Below are positions 33,780-41,696 of a stretch of DNA of 64,000 nucleotides, piece by piece. The notes beneath the pieces were generated by a model, which worked only from the letters and a program-made list of their open reading frames with translations, made no database searches and was not told the DNA's origin. Source of the stretch: DAOUKH01 sp034421515 (lineage in GTDB: Bacteria; Chloroflexota; Dehalococcoidia; SHYB01); contig DAOUKH010000009.1 in NCBI GenBank assembly GCA_034421515.1, positions 10,106-74,105 of the forward strand. Reading direction: 5' to 3'. Each line of letters opens with the position of its first letter. Position 1 is the stretch's first letter. The position numbers and the translations under genes were made by a program.

Positions 33780-34592
33780 CTAGAGGCTGGTGAGCCAGAC
33801 GCCTTCGTGGTCGCGGACCCAGCCGCGGGCGGCCATGGCGCCGCCGTCGACGGGGATGTTGATGCCGGTGACCCACTCCGACATGTCGGAGGCGAGGAAG
33901 GCGGCGACGCCGGCCATGTCCTCAATGGTACCGAGGCGTTGCAGGGGGATGGAGCGCTCGTAGGGGTTGTCGTCGCCCTGGGCGTGCTCGAAGGGGATGC
34001 CGGGCGTGATGATGTGTCCCGGCGAGATGCAGCTCAGGCGTATGCGGTGCTTGGAGAGCTCGAGGGCCATGGTTTGGGTGAAGTTGATGATGCCGGCCTT
34101 GCAGGCCCCGTAGACGGCCCAGCCGGGGGCGGCGCGGAGACCTTCGATGCTGGCGACGGAGATGATCGAGCCGCCGCGGCCCTGTTCGATCATGCGCTCG
34201 GAGACGGCCTTGGTGCAGTAGAAGGTGGCCTTGAGGTTGATGCGGACGATGGCGTCCCAGCCGCGCTCGCTCATGTGGAGGAAGTCGGCCTGGAAGCCGC
34301 CACCGACGTTGTTCACCAGCACGTCGACGCCGCCGAAGGTCTCGACGGCCTTGTCCACGGCGGCCTTGACTTGATCGAACTCGCGCACGTCGGTGGGGGC
34401 GGCCAGCGACTTCGCGCCCATGGCGGCGATCTCGGCGGCGCTTTCCTCGGCGAGGTCGGGCTTGCGCTCGGCGATGACGACGTTGGCACCGAAGGCGGCA
34501 AGCCCCAGGGCGAGGCCCTTGCCGATGCCCCGGCCTCCGCCGGTGACGATGGCGGTCTTGCCGTCCAGATCAGCGATGGAGCGGTCGATCAC
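33780..34592 (-). CDS. SDR family oxidoreductase
   Basis: 270-residue classical SDR: TGGGRGIGKGLALGL (residues 13-27), NNVGGGFQ (about 93), the catalytic SVASIEGL and the Y-x-x-x-K in VYGACKAGIINFTQTMALE, and the ending VTGINIPVDGGAMAARGW. The start is GTG 34592, with GGAGGG ribosome-binding bases before it; the upstream frame lacks family match. It has its own -10 box at 34630, 38 bases upstream, although the acyl-CoA dehydrogenase pair is just upstream on the same strand. It may oxidise or reduce a hydroxyacyl intermediate of that pathway. Confidence 0.9.
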   Translation of the reverse strand: MIDRSIADLDGKTAIVTGGGRGIGKGLALGLAAFGANVVIAERKPDLAEESAAEIAAMGAKSLAAPTDVREFDQVKAAVDKAVETFGGVDVLVNNVGGGFQADFLHMSERGWDAIVRINLKATFYCTKAVSERMIEQGRGGSIISVASIEGLRAAPGWAVYGACKAGIINFTQTMALELSKHRIRLSCISPGHIITPGIPFEHAQGDDNPYERSIPLQRLGTIEDMAGVAAFLASDMSEWVTGINIPVDGGAMAARGWVRDHEGVWLTSL

Positions 34593-34629
34593 GGCGCCCT
34601 CCTGGCCCCCGCAGGGCGGGGCTGGCGGC

Positions 34630-34635
34630 ATTATA
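34630..34635 (-). promoter_or_regulatory. -10 element of the SDR gene
   Basis: TATAAT on the minus strand, 38 bases before the GTG at 34592, so the SDR can be transcribed apart from the dehydrogenase pair. Confidence 0.4.
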
Positions 34636-34658
34636 GCGGCTCACCGGCCCGGCGGCGC

Positions 34659-35783
34659 CTAAGCTTCGAGGGCTTGGGCGACGAGTTCTTCGTGGTAGGC
34701 GGCGTCGCCGAGGTTGAACTCCCAGTGCTTGGCGCGGCGGGTGTAGAGCTGGAGGTCGTGCTCGAGCATGAAGGCGGCGCCGGCGTGTACCTCGTGGGCC
34801 TGGTGGGCCATGTGCTGGGCGGCCTTGCTGGCGTGGGCCTTGGCCATGGCGACCTCTTTGGCGTAGGGCTCGCCCTCGTCGATGAGCCAAGCGGCCTGAC
34901 GGGAGAGCAGGGAGGCGAGGTGCATGTCGATGGCGATGTCGGAGCAGAGGTACTGCACGGCCTGATATTGGCCGATGGGGCGGCCGAACTGGACGCGGTC
35001 CTTAGCGTAGCCGACGGTGAAGTCGAGCATCTTCTCGCCGGCGCCGACGATCTCGGCGCACTGGAGCACGCGGGCGCGGTCGACCACCACCGTGGCGGCG
35101 GCGTAGGCCTGGTTGAGTCCGCCCACCATGGCGCTCGCGGGGACGCTGACGTCCTCAAGGGTGACGGCGTAGAGGCGGTAGCCGGCGATGTTGTCCATGG
35201 GCTCGACGGTCACGCCGTCGGCCTGGGGGTCGACAAGGAAGAGCGTGCCGTCGAGCCGTCCCGGGCCGGTGCGCGCCCCGATCAGGATCTGCTCGGCCGC
35301 CTCGGCATAGGGGACGAGGCTCTTGGCGCCGCGGAGCCGGTAACCGTCACCGTCGGGCGTGGCGGTGGTGTGGACGCCCTCGGGGCCGTACTCGCCGGTC
35401 GGCTCGATGACGGCGAGGGGCAGGACGAGGTCACCCCTGACAATGCGGGGCAGGATGTCCTGCTTCTGCTCCTCGCTGCCGAGGGCGAGGATGGTCTCGC
35501 CGGCGAGGACGACGGTGGAGAGGTGGGGGCTGGGAAAGATGGAGCGGCCCATCTCGACGTAGATGGGGTAGAGGTCGAGGAGCCCGCCGCCGGCGCCGCC
35601 GTACTGCTCGGGGTAGGTGAGGCCGAGCCAGTCGAGGGCGGCCATCTCCTTCCAGAGCTCTTGGGAGTAGCCGGGGCCGCTCTCTTCGAGCTCCCGTATG
35701 ACCTCGGCGGTGGCGTTGGCCGTGAAGAAGTCTCGGGCGGTCTGCTGGATGGCGCGCTGCTGTTCGTTGAAGGTGAGATCCAT
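34659..35783 (-). CDS. Acyl-CoA dehydrogenase, small partner of a pair
   Basis: 374-residue acyl-CoA dehydrogenase, the second member of its pair. It shows ALDWLGLTYPEQYGGAGGG, FGRPIGQYQAVQYLCSDIA, and the C-terminal HQAHEVHAGAAFMLEHDLQLYTRRAKHWE, where a Glu-His-Asp group sits in the catalytic position. Its ending lacks the GTSE loop, as in the small partner at 1406-2536. It starts 10 bases after the partner gene at 35794-36960. Its sequence is close enough to the other small partner to suggest a duplicated module. Confidence 0.88.
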   Translation of the reverse strand: MDLTFNEQQRAIQQTARDFFTANATAEVIRELEESGPGYSQELWKEMAALDWLGLTYPEQYGGAGGGLLDLYPIYVEMGRSIFPSPHLSTVVLAGETILALGSEEQKQDILPRIVRGDLVLPLAVIEPTGEYGPEGVHTTATPDGDGYRLRGAKSLVPYAEAAEQILIGARTGPGRLDGTLFLVDPQADGVTVEPMDNIAGYRLYAVTLEDVSVPASAMVGGLNQAYAAATVVVDRARVLQCAEIVGAGEKMLDFTVGYAKDRVQFGRPIGQYQAVQYLCSDIAIDMHLASLLSRQAAWLIDEGEPYAKEVAMAKAHASKAAQHMAHQAHEVHAGAAFMLEHDLQLYTRRAKHWEFNLGDAAYHEELVAQALEA

Positions 35784-35793
35784 GGCCGTTCTC

Positions 35794-36960
35794 CTATCGC
35801 GGCAGCCCGAGGCCGCGGGTGGCCAGGACCATGCGTTTCACTTGCGACGTGCCGCCGGCGTGGTTGGCGAAGGAGCCGCGGTACCACTCCTCGGCGTGCC
35901 CGGCCATCGGCGCCCATTTGCCCTTCTTCACCTGGCTCATCGGCCCGACGATGCGGGTGATCGCCTGGGCGAAGAGCGGCTGGGCCTCCTTGGTTATGAC
36001 CACGCCCAGGGCGCCGCCGAAGGCCGGTGGCTCGGTCGACTTGGAGGCCGACAGGCCCTCGTAGGTGAGCAGCTTGAGCGTCTCGACGGTGATCGCCATG
36101 TTGGCGAGCTCGTGGCGCACCATGGGGTCCTTGATCAAGGGCTTGCCGTAGCGGGTGGTCTCCTTGCAGTAGGCGACGACGTCGTCGAGCATGCGTTGGT
36201 ACTTGGAGTGGCCGGCGTAGCCGCCGCCTCCGCCGTAGAAGGCGTTCATGATGTAGTACCAGCCCATGCCCTCCTCGCCGACCATCATGTCGTTGGGGAT
36301 GCGGACGTTGTCCAGGTAGGTGTGGTTCTGCCGTCCGCCTCCGAGGTTGAAGAGTGGCGAGAAGCTGATGCCGGGGAGCGAGAGATCGAGGCAGAAGACG
36401 GTGATGCCCTTGTGCTTGGGGACGTCGGGGTTGGTGCGGGCGGCCAGGTAGAGGACGTCGGCGTGGGTGCCCCAGGTGGTGTAGGTCTTCTGGCCATTGA
36501 CGACCCAATAGTCGCCGTCGCGGACGGCGGAGGTCTGGAGGGAGGCGAGGTCGGAGCCGGCGTCGGGCTCGGTGAGGCCCTCGGCCCAGAAGGTCTCCAT
36601 CTTGGCGATGGCGGGGAGGAACTTGAGCTTCTGCTCGTGGGTGCCGCCGACGAGGAGGCTGCCCGCGGCGAGGCCCCAGCCGATCATGTTGATCATCGGC
36701 GCCTCGCGGTAGGTGAACTCCTCCATCATGATCGTCTTTTCGATCGAGGTACGTTCGAGGCCGCCGTATTCCTTGGGCCAGGTCAGGCCGATCCAGCCCT
36801 GCTCGCCGACCTTGCGGGTGAACTCGCGGGCGAAGTCCCAGAGATCGGGGTCTTCCTCGAACTCGTGGTTGAACTCCTTCTCGGGCGGGAGCTCTTTGTC
36901 GAGGAAGGCGCGGACCTCGTCACGCCACGCTTCCTGTTCGGCGGTAAAGCGAATCTCCAT
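35794..36960 (-). CDS. Acyl-CoA dehydrogenase, large partner of a pair
   Basis: 388-residue acyl-CoA dehydrogenase: MEIRFTAEQEAWRDEVRAFL at the start, TEPDAGSDLASLQTSA in the middle domain, NGQKTYTTWGTHADV, and the ending NHAGGTSQVKRMVLATRGLGLPR. It parallels the large partner at 2554-3753. The ATG at 36960 has GGAGG eight bases upstream. It is the first gene of the run 36960-34659. The -10 element at 37002-37007 drives it, divergent from the amidohydrolase at 37073. Confidence 0.9.
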   Translation of the reverse strand: MEIRFTAEQEAWRDEVRAFLDKELPPEKEFNHEFEEDPDLWDFAREFTRKVGEQGWIGLTWPKEYGGLERTSIEKTIMMEEFTYREAPMINMIGWGLAAGSLLVGGTHEQKLKFLPAIAKMETFWAEGLTEPDAGSDLASLQTSAVRDGDYWVVNGQKTYTTWGTHADVLYLAARTNPDVPKHKGITVFCLDLSLPGISFSPLFNLGGGRQNHTYLDNVRIPNDMMVGEEGMGWYYIMNAFYGGGGGYAGHSKYQRMLDDVVAYCKETTRYGKPLIKDPMVRHELANMAITVETLKLLTYEGLSASKSTEPPAFGGALGVVITKEAQPLFAQAITRIVGPMSQVKKGKWAPMAGHAEEWYRGSFANHAGGTSQVKRMVLATRGLGLPR

Positions 36961-37001
36961 TGCCGGTTCCTCCAAGGAGTCCTGTTACGGGGCCGGCGGG
37001 G

Positions 37002-37007
37002 ATTATA
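37002..37007 (-). promoter_or_regulatory. -10 element of the second dehydrogenase pair
   Basis: TATAAT on the minus strand, 42 bases before the ATG at 36960. It lies in a 112-base divergent gap, back to back with the motif at 37033-37041. Confidence 0.45.
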
Positions 37008-37032
37008 CAACGGCGCTCCCCCGGCCCGCCCC

Positions 37033-37041
37033 TGCTACAAT
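37033..37041 (+). promoter_or_regulatory. Extended -10 promoter of the amidohydrolase-aldo/keto reductase pair
   Basis: TGC plus TACAAT, 32 bases before the ATG at 37073. Confidence 0.45.
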
Positions 37042-37072
37042 CGGCCTGCCCGCGGCACGGTGAGGAGAGAGC

Positions 37073-38197
37073 ATGACCGAACGCGTAGTCGTTTCCGCCG
37101 ACGACCACCTGCAGGAGCCGCCAACGCTGTGGCAGGAGCGGCTGCCCGCACACCTGCGCGACCAAGCGCCGCGGCTGGTGGAACTTCCCGACGGCGGCCA
37201 GGGCTTCGCGGTTGCCGATCAGGCGCCGCGTCCGTTGGGGATCCTGGTGATGGCGGGGCGCTCGGCGTCGGAGTTCACGGACAAGGGACTCACGTGGGAC
37301 GACGTGCCGGTGGGGAGCTACGACCCCGCGGGGCGCCTCCGGGACATGGAGACGGACGGCGTCTCGGCATCGGTGCTGTACCCCAACATCTGCCTGGACA
37401 TGATGATGGACCAGGTGCGGCTGAGCCCGGAGCTCGCCCGCGAGGTCTACCGGGTCTACAACGATCACATGTCGGAGTTTTGCTCGACGGCGCCGGACCG
37501 GCTCGTGGGCATCGGGCTGCTACCGATGGACACGACGGAGGAGGCCATCGAGGAGCTGGAGCGTCTGGGGACGCTGCCGGGAATCCGCGGGGCGCTGATC
37601 CCGTACATTCCGCCTGGCGGGCGCGACTGGAACGATCCCTACTTCGAGCCGTTCTGGGCGGCCGCGAACGAGGTCGGGATGCCGCTCAGCGTGCACTCGG
37701 GGCGGCCGCGGTCGCTGCCGGCGCGCGCCGAGACGATGGCGATGCCCGGCGGCGGGTCGATCTACATGCACATCGGCCCGATCGGCATGGCGGAGACGCT
37801 GGCGCGCATCATGTGGACGGGGGCGTTCGACCGGTATCCGAACCTCAGGCTCGTATCCGTCGAGGGCGGGATCGGGTGGCTCGGCTTCTTCATCGAGCGT
37901 GGCGAGCACGTGCGGAAGCGCCACAGCGCGTGGACGGGCGTGCACCTGGAATCGGGGCCGCGAGACTGGTTCGGGCGCAACCTCTTCGCCACGTTCGAGG
38001 AGGACGTCACGGGGCTGCACGACCTCGACCTGATTGGTGACGAATCGGTGATGTGGGCCTCGGACTACCCGCACTCGGACACGACGTGGCCGAACTCGAT
38101 GGCCACGATCGACCGGGTCTTCGCCGGGGTCGGCGATGAAGCGCGGGACAAGATCACGCGCGGCAACGCGGCGAAGCTCTACGGCCTGGACTTCTAG
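37073..38197 (+). CDS. Amidohydrolase family 2 protein
   Basis: 374-residue Amidohydro_2 protein. The metal motif is VVVSADDHLQEPPTLW (D-x-H form; residues 5-20). Next come VSASVLYPNICLDMMM, PLSVHSGRPRSL with the barrel His, AFDRYPNLRLVSVEGGIGWLGFFIERGEHV, and VMWASDYPHSDTTWP with the catalytic Asp. It is encoded 17 bases before an aldo/keto reductase gene and opposite the second dehydrogenase pair. It is the fourth paralogue of this family in 64 kb. Confidence 0.87.
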   Translation: MTERVVVSADDHLQEPPTLWQERLPAHLRDQAPRLVELPDGGQGFAVADQAPRPLGILVMAGRSASEFTDKGLTWDDVPVGSYDPAGRLRDMETDGVSASVLYPNICLDMMMDQVRLSPELAREVYRVYNDHMSEFCSTAPDRLVGIGLLPMDTTEEAIEELERLGTLPGIRGALIPYIPPGGRDWNDPYFEPFWAAANEVGMPLSVHSGRPRSLPARAETMAMPGGGSIYMHIGPIGMAETLARIMWTGAFDRYPNLRLVSVEGGIGWLGFFIERGEHVRKRHSAWTGVHLESGPRDWFGRNLFATFEEDVTGLHDLDLIGDESVMWASDYPHSDTTWPNSMATIDRVFAGVGDEARDKITRGNAAKLYGLDF

Positions 38198-38213
38198 AGG
38201 AGGCGAGCATCGG

Positions 38214-39314
38214 ATGAAGTACCGGCTTCTCGGCCGCACCGGCGTGCAGGTGAGCCAGCTCTGTCTGGGCACGATGATGTTCGGCTCGTACGGGAACCCC
38301 GACCGCGTCGCCTGCATGCGCATCGTCCATGCCGCGCTGGACACGGGGATCAACTTCATCGACACGGCCGACGTCTACTCCGGCGGGGAGTCGGAGCAGA
38401 TCGTGGGGGAGGCGCTGCGGGGGCGGCGTGACAATGTGGTCCTCGCCACCAAGGTCCATCACCCGATGGGGGGCGACATCAACGAGCACGGCAGCTCGCG
38501 GCGCTGGATCGTGCGTGCGGTCGACGACAGCCTGAGGCGTCTGAAGACGGACTGGATCGACCTCTACCAAGTGCATCGTCACGATCCACTGACGGACTTG
38601 GAAGAGACGATGAGCGCGCTGACCGACCTGGTGCGGGCGGGGAAGGTGCGCTATATCGGCAGCTGCACGTTCCCCGGGTCCCTGATCGCGGAGTCGCATT
38701 GGATCGCGGAGAAGCGGGGCTACGAGCGGTTCCGCTGCCAGCAGCCGCCCTACTCGATCTTGGCCCGCGGGGCTGAGAAGGACTCGCTGCCTACCAGCGC
38801 CCGCTACGGCATGGGCGTCATCACGTGGAGTCCACTGAGCCAAGGGTGGCTCAGTGGACGCTACCGCCGAGGCCAGCCCTTCCCCGACGCGCCGCGCAGC
38901 TCGATTCCGACGATGCGGCGGCGCGTCGAGGGGTGGGAGGACGCCCCGGCGAAGTCGCTGCTGGGCAAGCCGGTCTCGGGCGACCCCATTGCCGAGCGCA
39001 AGCTGGACATCATCGAGGCGTTGGTGCCGCTCGCCGAGCAGTCGGGCATCTCCCTGGTGCACCTCGCGGTGGCGTTCGTGCTCAACCATCCGGCGGTGAC
39101 GTCGGCGATCATCGGGCCGCGGACGATGGAGCACCTGACGGGGCAGCTCGGCGCGGTGGACGTCGATCTGAGCCAGGAGGTCCTGGACCGCATCGACGAG
39201 CTGGTCACGCCGGGGTCGGACGTGAACCCGCTTGGGGCGGAGGTCGGGTACCAGCCGCCGGAGATTACTGACTCCTGGCGGAGGCGGCGCAACGCCACGC
39301 CGCCGCGGCTGTAG
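38214..39314 (+). CDS. Aldo/keto reductase
   Basis: 366-residue AKR of the TIM-barrel family. It shows LGRTGVQVSQLCLGTMMFG at the start, the catalytic Asp-Tyr in INFIDTADVYSGGESE (about residues 46-61), the Lys in VLATKVHHP, and the His in LYQVHRHDP. The cofactor loop is WSPLSQGWLSGRY, and the C-terminal part has VTSAIIGPRTMEHL. It likely uses NADPH. It sits 17 bases behind the amidohydrolase gene. A perfect 13-pair hairpin lies within the coding sequence at 38830-38859. Confidence 0.9.
   Translation: MKYRLLGRTGVQVSQLCLGTMMFGSYGNPDRVACMRIVHAALDTGINFIDTADVYSGGESEQIVGEALRGRRDNVVLATKVHHPMGGDINEHGSSRRWIVRAVDDSLRRLKTDWIDLYQVHRHDPLTDLEETMSALTDLVRAGKVRYIGSCTFPGSLIAESHWIAEKRGYERFRCQQPPYSILARGAEKDSLPTSARYGMGVITWSPLSQGWLSGRYRRGQPFPDAPRSSIPTMRRRVEGWEDAPAKSLLGKPVSGDPIAERKLDIIEALVPLAEQSGISLVHLAVAFVLNHPAVTSAIIGPRTMEHLTGQLGAVDVDLSQEVLDRIDELVTPGSDVNPLGAEVGYQPPEITDSWRRRRNATPPRL
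38830..38859 (+). repeat. Perfect 13-pair hairpin inside the aldo/keto reductase gene
   Basis: GTCCACTGAGCCA, loop AGGG, TGGCTCAGTGGAC. It encodes the conserved SPLSQGWLSG segment, so it may be coincidence forced by codon choice, or an mRNA structural element. Confidence 0.5.
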
Positions 39315-39349
39315 CGCGGCCGGCTATTCAACGTTGGCCGCTAGCGTTT

Positions 39350-39473
39350 CAACGCCGGCGTTGTTAAGTTCTTTGGCGTTGAGCTTAATAGCGGCGGCCT
39401 AGAACTTAATAGAGCGCTTGTTTATTAAGTTTTAGCGCCGTATTCTTGATAGAGTGACAGGCTATTAAGTTTT
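39350..39473. repeat. AT-rich array of TATTAAGTT-type sites before the Fic gene
   Basis: After a palindrome CAACGCCGGCGTTG (39350-39363) come six related sites in both orientations: TTAAGTT (39364-39370), GCTTAATA (39383), AACTTAATAG (39403-39412), TATTAAGTTTT (39423-39433), the weaker TCTTGATAG (39444), and CTATTAAGTTTT (39462-39473). Sites 39403-39412 and 39462-39471 are exact reverse complements. The composition differs sharply from the GC-rich surroundings. It is a candidate operator array. Confidence 0.55.
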
Positions 39474-39509
39474 GCGACGTAGGCTTTGATTGCGGAGGAG
39501 CGCAGTTCC

Positions 39510-40667
39510 ATGCAACGCGGCGAGACCGGGCGCTACTGGGTGAGCGCGGATGGAGGCGAGCAGGTGCGCGCCTTCATTCCCAATCCCCTGCCTCCGGAGC
39601 CGCCCCTAGTCATCGAGGGCGGCTTGCAGCAGGCCCTGTTCGACGCCGCTCTTTCCCTGGGGCGTCTTGACGGCGCCTCCGCCCAACTGCCGGACAGAGA
39701 CCTGCTGATCTATGCCTCCATCCGCAAGGAGGCAGTGCTGTCCTCTCGCATCGAGGGGACGCAGTCGTCCATCTCCGACCTCATGCTGTTCGAGCTTGAA
39801 GAGGCGCCGGGCGTCCCCCTCGACGATGTCCGGGAGGTGTCGAACTACGTGACGGCGATGGACCACGGCCTGCGGCGCATGCGCGAGGGATTTCCGCTGT
39901 CGAACCGGCTGATTCGAGAAATTCACGAGATTCTGCTGTCGAGCGGGCGGGGGAGCAGCAAGGCGCCGGGGGAGTTCCGACGCTCGCAGAACTGGATCGG
40001 GGGCAGCCGCCCCGGCAACGCCGTCTTCGTCCCGCCGCCCCATACCGAGGTGGCGGCGTGCATGGGCGACCTGGAAGGCTTCCTGCATACCGAGGACGAC
40101 GGCATGCCGGCGCTGGTGCGGGCCGCCCTTGCGCACGTGCAGTTCGAGACCATTCACCCATTCCTCGACGGGAATGGGCGCGTGGGGCGGTTACTGATCA
40201 CGTTTCTGCTCTGCCATGCGGACGTGCTGCGCGACCCAATCCTTTACCTGAGCCTCTGCCTGAAGGAGCGGCGCTCCACCTACTATGCACTGCTCGACCA
40301 CGTGCGCCGGACCGGCGACTGGGAGGCGTGGCTCGCCTTCTTCTTGGAGGGCGTCCGGGAGACGGCCGACGGGGTCGTCTCCACGGCCGAGCGTCTGTCG
40401 CGGATGTTCGCCGAGGACCGCGGCCGGATCGAGGCCACGCGGCGGGCCGGCTCGGCGCTGCGCGCACACCACGAGCTCATGGCGCGGCCGATTCTCACCA
40501 TCGCCAACGTGAGCAAGCGCACGGGACTCTCGTTTCCCGCCGCCGCGTCGGCCATGGGGCTGCTCGTCGGCCTCGGCATCGCGCGGGAGATCACGGGACG
40601 GAAGCGCAACCGGATCTTCGTCTACGACCGGTATCTCGCTGTTTTGGAAGAAGGCACGGAGGGGTAG
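39510..40667 (+). CDS. Fic family protein with a C-terminal winged helix
   Basis: 385-residue Fic protein, which probably transfers AMP from ATP to target proteins. An N-terminal Fic/DOC domain (PNPLPPEP...LIYASIRKEAVLSSRIEGTQSSISDLML) holds the inhibitory motif SSRIEGT (S-x-x-x-E-G), so it is autoinhibited from its own N-terminal side. The catalytic HPFLDGNGRVGR is intact (about residues 211-222), and GEFRRSQNWIGG is in the flap region. Residues from about 320 form a winged-helix-like unit (RPILTIANVSKRTGLSFPAAASAMGLLVGLGIAREITGRKRNRIFVY). That unit could bind the AT-rich array directly upstream. The ATG at 39510 follows GGAGGAG. Confidence 0.9.
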   Translation: MQRGETGRYWVSADGGEQVRAFIPNPLPPEPPLVIEGGLQQALFDAALSLGRLDGASAQLPDRDLLIYASIRKEAVLSSRIEGTQSSISDLMLFELEEAPGVPLDDVREVSNYVTAMDHGLRRMREGFPLSNRLIREIHEILLSSGRGSSKAPGEFRRSQNWIGGSRPGNAVFVPPPHTEVAACMGDLEGFLHTEDDGMPALVRAALAHVQFETIHPFLDGNGRVGRLLITFLLCHADVLRDPILYLSLCLKERRSTYYALLDHVRRTGDWEAWLAFFLEGVRETADGVVSTAERLSRMFAEDRGRIEATRRAGSALRAHHELMARPILTIANVSKRTGLSFPAAASAMGLLVGLGIAREITGRKRNRIFVYDRYLAVLEEGTEG

Positions 40668-40703
40668 GCTTGCGGCGCCGCTTCCGGTCCGCGCGCAATC
40701 CCG

Positions 40704-40709
40704 TATAAT
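40704..40709 (+). promoter_or_regulatory. -10 element of the crotonase gene
   Basis: A perfect TATAAT, 33 bases before the TTG at 40742. Confidence 0.45.
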
Positions 40710-40741
40710 CCCCGCCGAGACACGGCATCCTGGAGGCTCCC

Positions 40742-41542
40742 TTGGGCGACTACAGTAAGTACGAGGAAAACCATCTCGACGTGGAGATGAAGGACCGCGT
40801 CGCGGTAGTGACGATGAACCGGCCGGAGAAGCGCAACGCCATCGACTCGGCGCTGCATGAAGGGCTGGAGCTTATCCTCGAAGACCTGAGTACCGACCCC
40901 GACGTTGGGGCGATCGTGCTCACCGGCGCGGGCAAGGCGTTCTGCGCCGGGGGCGACATCAGCACGATGGGCGACACCATCCAGGACCGATCGCCACTGC
41001 ACTACACACGAGGGCCGAAGTACCTCATCCAGGCCTTCGCTAACTGCGAAGCGCCGATCATCGCCGCGGTGAACGGGCCCGCGGCGGGCTTGGGCGCGAC
41101 GATCGCGCTGATGTGCGACGTGATCTACATGAGCGACCAGGCGCGCATCGGCGACACGCACGTGCAGGTCGGGCTCGTGGCCGGCGACGGCGGGGCGGTG
41201 ATCTGGCCGCTGCTGGTCGGGCCGCACCGCGCCAAGGAGTTCTTGATGGCGGGGGCCTACGTCGATGGCGCAAAGGCGGAGAAGATCGGCCTTGTGAATC
41301 ACGTGATGCCGCACGACGAGCTGCTGGACGAGGCCTTGGCCTTCGCTGCGGAGCTGGCGAACGGGCCCGGGGCGGCAATCCGCTGGACCAAGATGGCGGT
41401 CAACCGGATGATCTGGCAGAACATCAACCTGGTGCTCGAGATGAGCCTCGCCACGGAAGGGCTGTCCTTCCAGACGAAGGACCACGTCGAGGCGGCGACT
41501 GCGTTCATGGAGAAGCGCCCGCCGAAGTTCACCGGCGAGTAG
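40742..41542 (+). CDS. Enoyl-CoA hydratase/isomerase (crotonase) family protein
   Basis: 266-residue crotonase-fold protein: VVTMNRPEKRNAIDSALHEGL (residues 20-40), FCAGGDIST with the first oxyanion-hole segment, then AVNGPAAGLGATIALMCDVIYMSDQARIGDTHVQVGLVAGDGGAVIW. The two catalytic Glu of enoyl-CoA hydratase are replaced by Thr (GATIALMCD) and His (DTHVQVGL), so plain hydration is unlikely. An isomerase, hydrolase or lyase role remains possible. The start is TTG 40742 behind GGAGG. It stands between the Fic gene and repeats, without a clear operon partner. Confidence 0.85.
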   Translation: MGDYSKYEENHLDVEMKDRVAVVTMNRPEKRNAIDSALHEGLELILEDLSTDPDVGAIVLTGAGKAFCAGGDISTMGDTIQDRSPLHYTRGPKYLIQAFANCEAPIIAAVNGPAAGLGATIALMCDVIYMSDQARIGDTHVQVGLVAGDGGAVIWPLLVGPHRAKEFLMAGAYVDGAKAEKIGLVNHVMPHDELLDEALAFAAELANGPGAAIRWTKMAVNRMIWQNINLVLEMSLATEGLSFQTKDHVEAATAFMEKRPPKFTGE

Positions 41543-41589
41543 CCGGGCGCCGGGTGTCGGGCTTCGCTAACCGGTGGCGGTAGTGGGGC

Positions 41590-41690
41590 CCCTCATCTCA
41601 ATCTTCTCCCGTGGGGAGAAGAGGGAAGACCCCCCGGCCCCGCCCCGGCCCTCTCAGTCAGTCTCAGAGGGAGAGAGGCTTAAGGGGGCG
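41590..41690. repeat. Composite interspersed repeat (type A then type B)
   Basis: CTTCTCCC-GTG-GGGAGAAG (41603-41621) is a perfect eight-pair hairpin. A weaker CCCTCTC...GAGAGAGG element follows at about 41650-41680. The same A-then-B pair recurs at 59921-60030. It occupies the gap between the crotonase gene and the convergent uracil-DNA glycosylase. Confidence 0.6.
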
Positions 41691-41696
41691 GCGCTT

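Noticed and set aside
33657..38040. Very long plus-strand open frames (767 and 780 codons) over the SDR and dehydrogenase genes
   Set aside because: They lie opposite well-recognised genes, have low-complexity Gly/Val/Asp-rich translations and no family match. High GC makes stop codons rare in the antisense frames.
39315..40667. Fic gene as part of a mobile element
   Set aside because: No integrase, transposase, terminal inverted repeats or target duplication is visible. The AT-rich array is better read as regulatory.
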